NCBI GenBank assembly: GCA_036396915.1
Contig: DASWJX010000008.1
Coordinates: 1-23,020, forward strand
DNA from: BM509 sp036396915
Lineage (GTDB): Bacteria; Desulfobacterota; Desulfuromonadia; Desulfuromonadales; Geopsychrobacteraceae
DNA length: 23,020 nucleotides
Direction: 5' to 3'
Part shown: positions 21,901 through 23,020 of the stretch, piece after piece
Position numbering within the stretch: the first letter of the stretch is position 1
How the letters are laid out: every line of letters begins with the position of its first letter
The notes under the pieces: generated by a model
What the model was told of the DNA's origin: nothing
What the model saw: the letters and a program-made list of their open reading frames with translations, nothing else
The model's database searches: none
Made by a program: the position numbers and the translations under genes

Positions 21901-22434
21901 ATGATCGACCAGAACATGAAGGTACTTTACTCCCGCGAGCGGATCGCCGAGGAGATTCAGCGACTCGGCCGCGAGATCAGCGCCGATTTTGCCGGCCGCG
22001 AAATCATGCTGGTCGGGGTCCTGAAGGGCTCGTTTCTTTTCGTTGCCGATCTGATCCGGGCGCTCAGCGTCCCTTCGGTTGTCGATTTTGTACGACTGGC
22101 CAGCTACGGGTCGGAAACCCGGTCTTCGGGCATCATCGAGTTTCGCAAGGAACTGGAGATGTCGATCAGGGATCGCGACGTCCTGATTGTCGAAGACATT
22201 GTCGACAGCGGTTTCACGCTTGAATGTCTCTACAACAAGCTGCTGCTGCAGAATCCCCGGTCGCTGAAGATCTGCACCCTGATCGACAAGCGGGGACGGC
22301 GGGAAGCCGACATCGAGGCCGACTACGTGGGCATCGCCATGGATGACGGCTTTATCATCGGCTACGGAATGGACTACGACGAGCGCTATCGTAACCTGCC
22401 CGACATCTATCTGGTCGATGAGACCAGGCGGTAA
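21901..22434 (+). CDS. hpt: Hypoxanthine phosphoribosyltransferase
   Basis: This cytoplasmic enzyme salvages hypoxanthine and guanine to IMP and GMP using PRPP. The 177-residue product has the usual length. Visible motifs are VGVLKGSFLFVADL (38-51), DFVRLASYGSETRSSG (62-77, flexible loop) and the PRPP-binding LIVEDIVDSGFT (95-106), then KICTLIDKRGRR. The ATG at 21901 follows an AGGAG site at about 10 bp. A TTG and a CTG closer to that site are possible but less likely, and an in-frame ATG at 21829 lies upstream of the promoter and was rejected. It is 71 bp ahead of the zinc-ribbon gene with no terminator between them. Confidence 0.95.
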   Translation: MIDQNMKVLYSRERIAEEIQRLGREISADFAGREIMLVGVLKGSFLFVADLIRALSVPSVVDFVRLASYGSETRSSGIIEFRKELEMSIRDRDVLIVEDIVDSGFTLECLYNKLLLQNPRSLKICTLIDKRGRREADIEADYVGIAMDDGFIIGYGMDYDERYRNLPDIYLVDETRR

Positions 22435-22505
22435 GTGATTCTGCACCACCGATGTTCCGATCCTGCACAGCGAAGCGAGTTTTCATTCCCGAGGAGAGAC
22501 ACACC

Positions 22506-23020
22506 ATGGTCATTAGCTGCCCGGAGTGCTCCACAAAATTTCGTGTTTCTGCTGAAAAGATTCCAGCCCGGGGCGCCAGGCTTCGCTGCGCTCGCTGCCG
22601 GCATATATTTTTTGTAAAACCGGAAGAAGAGCCCGCTGCCGGCCCGGCCGCTGAAACTCCGCCGCCCGGCGCCGACAGCGCAGAGCCCGCGCCGCCTCGG
22701 CCGGAACCAGGCGGCGCGGCTCCGCAGAGCGCCGCCCCCGCCGAAGACGCCGCCGCCGCGTCCGACTTCACCGTTGCCGGCAGCGGCGACCGCAGCGATG
22801 ATCCGTTCGGAGACACCGATTTCGGCTTTGATGAAACGCCGGATGCGCCCGAAGAAACGGCGGCGCCCGAGGAGTTCGGGGTTGCCGCTGCTTCCGCCGC
22901 ACCGAACGGCTCCTCCGACACCATCGATTTCGGCTTCGATGAAGAAGAAGCCGCTGACGGGCCGCAAGCGGACCGGTTCGCAGCGGACGATTCCGAAACC
23001 GATCGGGCGCCGGAGATCGG
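22506..23020 (+). CDS. Zinc-ribbon (MJ0042-type) protein, N-terminal part (runs off window)
   Basis: The product begins MVISCPECSTKFRVSAEKIP and continues to RCARCRHIFFV. The two CxxC pairs (C5/C8 and C28/C31) form the MJ0042 zinc ribbon found at the N-terminus of many deltaproteobacterial proteins. After it comes a long low-complexity stretch rich in Ala, Pro, Glu and Asp, with the phrase FGFDE occurring twice (about 98-102 and 140-144). The rest lies outside the window, where such proteins often have a membrane segment or further domain. The ATG at 22506 has GAGGAG nine bases upstream. Function is unknown. It may be co-transcribed with hpt. Confidence 0.82.
   Translation, partial: MVISCPECSTKFRVSAEKIPARGARLRCARCRHIFFVKPEEEPAAGPAAETPPPGADSAEPAPPRPEPGGAAPQSAAPAEDAAAASDFTVAGSGDRSDDPFGDTDFGFDETPDAPEETAAPEEFGVAAASAAPNGSSDTIDFGFDEEEAADGPQADRFAADDSETDRAPEI

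Overview
The window looks like a chromosomal segment of a GC-rich, nitrogen-fixing, anaerobic, cytochrome-rich bacterium, most likely of the Desulfuromonadales/Geobacterales type. This assignment rests on gene content only: a nifHD operon behind a sigma-54 promoter with an RNA antitermination leader, two multiheme-cytochrome quinol-oxidising complexes side by side, and a DUF1573 protein. No mobile element, CRISPR array or phage gene was seen. Almost everything lies on the minus strand; the only plus-strand genes are ppiC (10630), hpt (21901) and a zinc-ribbon gene (22506).

Region 1 (1-2060) is the start of a nif operon read right to left: sigma-54 promoter (1851-1866), a roughly 290-nt leader, nifH, a hairpin spacer and the first 190 codons of nifD. 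The leader holds two hairpins with six-base A1/G4 loops, the signature recognised by ANTAR-domain antiterminators. The second overlaps the 5' arm of an intrinsic terminator. A second terminator about 100 nt downstream also overlaps an A1/G4 hairpin. This is the most striking regulatory feature in the window.

Region 2 (2069-8096) is a tightly overlapping four-gene operon: a six-hairpin glycosidase, a GT4 glycosyltransferase, an alkaline-phosphatase-superfamily enzyme with a TTG start, and a VTT/TVP38 membrane protein. A small DUF2892 membrane protein follows with its own promoter. A glycan or glycolipid pathway at the membrane is a reasonable guess, but the product is unknown.

Region 3 (8349-11105) is housekeeping: rnr (RNase R), divergent ppiC, and tRNA-Arg(CCG), which shares a bidirectional terminator with ppiC.

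Region 4 (11196-21735) is respiratory. In transcription order it runs DUF1573 protein, Rieske protein, b6-type cytochrome b and membrane-anchored pentaheme cytochrome c (a bc-type complex with a pentaheme subunit in place of c1/f). After a 159-bp gap come a polytopic membrane protein fused to a monoheme cytochrome c, then ActA, ActB, ActC, ActD and ActF of an alternative complex III. Both complexes would take electrons from menaquinol to periplasmic cytochromes. No oxidase gene is adjacent.

Region 5 (21783-23020) is a divergent promoter region, hpt and the beginning of an MJ0042-type zinc-ribbon protein that runs off the window.
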